Positions 5,921-7,633 of a stretch of DNA of 7,633 nt are shown here, piece after piece (the first letter of the stretch is position 1; each line of letters opens with the position of its first letter). The stretch comes from Chitinophagales bacterium (GTDB lineage: Bacteria; Bacteroidota; Bacteroidia; Chitinophagales; UBA2359): assembly GCA_020631035.1 (NCBI GenBank), contig JAHDIA010000144.1, positions 1-7,633 of the forward strand. The letters are read 5' to 3'. Made by a program: the position numbers and the translations under genes. The notes beneath the pieces are model-generated. The model was not told the origin of the DNA, made no database searches, and saw only the letters and a list, made by a program, of their open reading frames with translations.

Positions 5921-6756
5921 CAATAAGCAAAATCATTTCTAGGAAAAGTGTGTCCCAAGTACATTCTGTATATGAAAATGCAGGTTCGCAATTTCCTTGT
6001 ACTGATTTAACCATTGAAGATGCACCAGCTCCTTTACCACCACCAGACCCCGATCCTGATTGTAATATAAAGGGAGAGTGGTTACGTGAGTCTGTTAGGC
6101 ATTTAGCTTTTACCGATCTTAAAAACAGCCTTTTGTGTAGTGAACAAGTGGCATCGGATAAAACCCTTGTCTCTACCTTTGTTGTTGAAAAAGAATTAAC
6201 TCTGGCTAGAGAGCAGCTCAAGCAAGTACCACAAGATAGTGAAGAAAATATAGAATTTTATCAGGTATTTGATGCACTAATCAATGTATTAGAAGATGGT
6301 GGAACGGCTGGTAAAAATACAGATGCCTTGGCATTACTTGAGGATTTGGCGGGGAGAAGCTCTGCTGGTAAAACAACGAATGAAGGCAATGTATTGGCAC
6401 AATCTGCTTTGGCTATGTTGTATGGCAATGCCTACAAACGCAATGCGCCTAGATTGAACAATAGTATGCCCAATACATCTAGTTTCGCTAATAGCTTACT
6501 AGAGATTTCACCCAATCCAGCGACTAATTATACCAATATTGTTTTGGAACAAACAGAAGATTTTGAAGGTGTTTTAAGTCTATACAGTATAGATGGTCAC
6601 AAAGTAAAAGAGTTGGTAGTAAATGCTAACAAAGTCCGTTTGGAGACCACTGATTTGGCAATGGGTACTTATATTTGTCAATGGAGAAGTACAGGCGTTG
6701 CACGCAACGCCTCTGCAAAGCAAATACACACCAACAAATTAAGCATCATAAGATGA
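5800..6756 (+). CDS. T9SS type A sorting domain protein, 5'-truncated
   Basis: The open frame has 318 codons from a TTG at 5800 (a TAA lies at 5788-5790), but its first ~40 residues come from the G+C-rich repeat block, with no signal peptide and no in-frame ATG before residue ~200. Native-looking protein starts near SRKSVSQVHSVYE (about 5938). Then come a Pro/Asp-rich linker LPPPDPDPD, a helical region (about 90-225) and a C-terminal type A sorting domain from about residue 233: ISPNP, LSLYSIDGHKV, LAMGTYICQW and the end TNKLSIIR. Such domains direct Sec-exported proteins through the T9SS to the surface; without a signal peptide this product should not be exported, so it is probably a gene remnant. 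Residues 299-304 (GVARNA) are encoded by a palindrome inserted in the domain. The TGA stop overlaps the next start in ATGA. Confidence 0.6.
   Translation: MQSESPPSAFAWQPLLSGVGIASLDALSLLFSIRFTPCCTSISKIISRKSVSQVHSVYENAGSQFPCTDLTIEDAPAPLPPPDPDPDCNIKGEWLRESVRHLAFTDLKNSLLCSEQVASDKTLVSTFVVEKELTLAREQLKQVPQDSEENIEFYQVFDALINVLEDGGTAGKNTDALALLEDLAGRSSAGKTTNEGNVLAQSALAMLYGNAYKRNAPRLNNSMPNTSSFANSLLEISPNPATNYTNIVLEQTEDFEGVLSLYSIDGHKVKELVVNANKVRLETTDLAMGTYICQWRSTGVARNASAKQIHTNKLSIIR
6693..6712. repeat. Palindromic mini-element inside the T9SS sorting domain coding region
   Basis: GGCGTTGCACGCAACGCC (6694-6711) is an 8-bp perfect inverted repeat around AC, extended to 9 bp by A6693 and T6712. It is exactly six codons (G V A R N A) in the cargo frame and lies between the conserved sorting-domain strand TYICQWRSTG and the terminal TNKLSIIR, where related domains usually have only a short turn. 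It resembles short palindromes of the GGCGTTGC-GCAACGCC type that recur between genes in some bacteria; family membership is recalled, not verified. Confidence 0.6.
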
Positions 6757-7301
6757 GAAAACATCTTTTATACAAACTGCTATTGATAAATATTTTAGGT
6801 TTGTGTTGGGCAGTATGCCCAGCACAAACCCAAACTTTTTTTAATAAATTGTATGGGACAGACTCTATAGGCTATACCTTTACTTGTATTGAAAAAATAG
6901 GGCATAATTATATCGTAGCTGGGGGGGATGGAGGTTTAAATATAACAACGACACAAAATGCTAGCATTCTTGATTCTGTGGGGAATGTTGTAGAAAGTAT
7001 TGTCATTGACACTGCTTTGGGTGTAACTTCCTTTTTTGGTAAGGAACTTTTTAAAGTTGATGATTCAACCTTTGTTTATGCTTACAATGAAAGACAAGAC
7101 AGTTTGAGTAGTTTTTTTGATTTTAAAGTTATCAAATTCCATTTGAATGGGGAAGTTTTATGGGAGAAAAAATGGGGAACACATCTCAATGATGGTTTGT
7201 CTAGTATGATTCAAACCAAAGACGACGGTTTTCTGGTATTGGGTTTTCAACGAGATGACAATGCACCTATATGGTGGAATGATGCCTATATTGTAAAATA
7301 G
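6753..7301 (+). CDS. Secreted beta-repeat (propeller-like) protein, N-terminal part up to an in-frame TAG
   Basis: The frame extends upstream, but the ATG at 6753-6755 is chosen because it is followed at once by a signal peptide, MRKHLLYKLLLINILGLCW and a cut near residue 24-26 (PAQ|T), and because it overlaps the preceding TGA in ATGA. The mature part has repeats of about 50-80 residues with the pattern: hydrophobic strand, turn with Asn/Asp-Gly, Trp, Gly, then a DDGFLVLG strand, as in VIKFHLNGEVLWEKKW. This is typical of secreted Bacteroidota beta-propeller or sheet-repeat proteins; I cannot name the family. The frame stops at TAG (7299-7301) after 182 residues, yet the repeats continue in the same frame beyond it, so the gene is interrupted. 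A very stable hairpin followed by seven T lies in the signal-peptide region (6798-6842). Confidence 0.7.
   Translation: MRKHLLYKLLLINILGLCWAVCPAQTQTFFNKLYGTDSIGYTFTCIEKIGHNYIVAGGDGGLNITTTQNASILDSVGNVVESIVIDTALGVTSFFGKELFKVDDSTFVYAYNERQDSLSSFFDFKVIKFHLNGEVLWEKKWGTHLNDGLSSMIQTKDDGFLVLGFQRDDNAPIWWNDAYIVK
6798..6842 (+). terminator. Terminator-like hairpin plus T7 run inside the signal-peptide coding region
   Basis: GGTTTGTGTTGGGCA (6798-6812) pairs over all 15 positions with 6816-6830, with one T·G wobble (6806 with 6822) and a GTA loop. Five bases later a run of seven T follows (6836-6842). This is the form of a Rho-independent terminator. It begins 42 bases after the stop of the truncated T9SS gene but lies within codons 16-30 of the next gene, covering the end of its signal peptide. 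It could end upstream transcripts, attenuate the downstream gene, or be coincidental. Confidence 0.5.
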
Positions 7302-7633
7302 GATAAAGAGGGCGAAATGGAGTGGGATTTTAATTATGCTACAGAATTTAATACACTTACCGCTTCGGCTGTAGAGCTAGACAATGGGGATTTTGTCATT
7401 GCTGCTGCAGGCTGGCTTGAACCTTATCCCTCTGACGCAGATATGTTACTTATAAGAATAGATAGTTTAGGGAATTTTTTATCTTTTAAATCATTTGGTG
7501 ATTCTACTTATACTGATTGTGCCCCAAATCTTTTACCCGATAAAAATGGAGAATACTGGCTGACTAGCTGTATTGCCCCACAAGATGAAACTGAAATAAT
7601 TTATGTCGCCAAACTAGATAGTAATTTTGAAAT
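7302..7633 (+). pseudogene. In-frame continuation of the beta-repeat protein after the nonsense codon, partial at the right edge
   Basis: Directly after the TAG the same frame stays open to the window edge (110 codons) and encodes two further repeats of the same type: DKEGEMEWDF with LDNGDFVIAAAGW, then MLLIRIDSLGNFLSF with DKNGEYWLTSC. Aligned with these, the stop occupies the position of F in VIKFHLNGE and I in LIRIDSLGN, so a hydrophobic residue is expected there; TTG (Leu) to TAG is a single change. An ATG at 7317 could in theory restart translation, but the product would lack a signal peptide. The far end, where a T9SS sorting domain might be expected, is outside the window. Confidence 0.6.

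Noticed and set aside
5787..6221. Open frame of 144 codons on the minus strand opposite the T9SS cargo gene
   Set aside because: It is antisense to a frame with a recognisable domain downstream, includes the G+C-rich repeat, and shows no family motif.
6675..6752. Longer start for the secreted repeat protein at 6675
   Set aside because: The 26 extra residues are the sorting-domain DNA read in another frame, and would bury the clear signal peptide that begins at 6753.

Overview
The window looks like chromosomal DNA from a low-G+C member of the Bacteroidota. The evidence is a gldA-gldF gliding-motility ABC transporter pair, a type IX secretion (T9SS) type A C-terminal sorting domain, a GWxTD lipoprotein, a membrane-anchored MutS-like protein, and TTTG/TAnnTTTG promoter boxes. 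The gene mix would suit a Saprospira-like lineage, but the sequence does not fix the order or genus.

Layout. (1) Positions 1-2762, minus strand: an operon read right to left as gldA, gldF, mutS-like gene. The mutS-like gene overlaps gldF by an ATGA junction and runs off the left edge. A good Bacteroidota promoter sits just upstream of gldA. (2) 2763-3403: a 641-base AT-rich gap with no gene. Its right half folds into several hairpins and ends in a strong hairpin shared with the 3' end of rlmB; it may encode a plus-strand structured RNA. (3) 3404-5727, minus strand: a compact group read as a small acidic conserved protein, a GWxTD lipoprotein, and RlmB (23S rRNA Gm2251 2'-O-methyltransferase). 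(4) About 5791-5920: a block of 55% G+C (counted by hand) with two back-to-back hairpins, probably a dispersed repeat. It lies at the divergence point between the minus-strand group and the plus-strand genes. (5) 5800-6756, plus strand: a T9SS cargo protein that has its C-terminal sorting domain but no signal peptide and no ATG, so it appears 5'-truncated at the G+C-rich block. (6) 6753-7633, plus strand: a secreted protein with blade-like beta repeats, joined to the cargo gene by an ATGA overlap and broken by one in-frame TAG.

The left half is ordinary housekeeping and motility DNA. The right third shows decay and small-element activity: a truncated cargo gene, a nonsense mutation, an 18-bp palindrome inserted in frame within the sorting domain, and a terminator-like 15-bp hairpin plus T7 run inside a signal-peptide coding region. 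I found no complete transposase, CRISPR array, tRNA or rRNA, and no convincing new defence or biosynthetic system. The best candidates for something undescribed are the structured intergenic RNA (3111-3410) and the nucleic-acid structures embedded in the 6690-6842 coding DNA.
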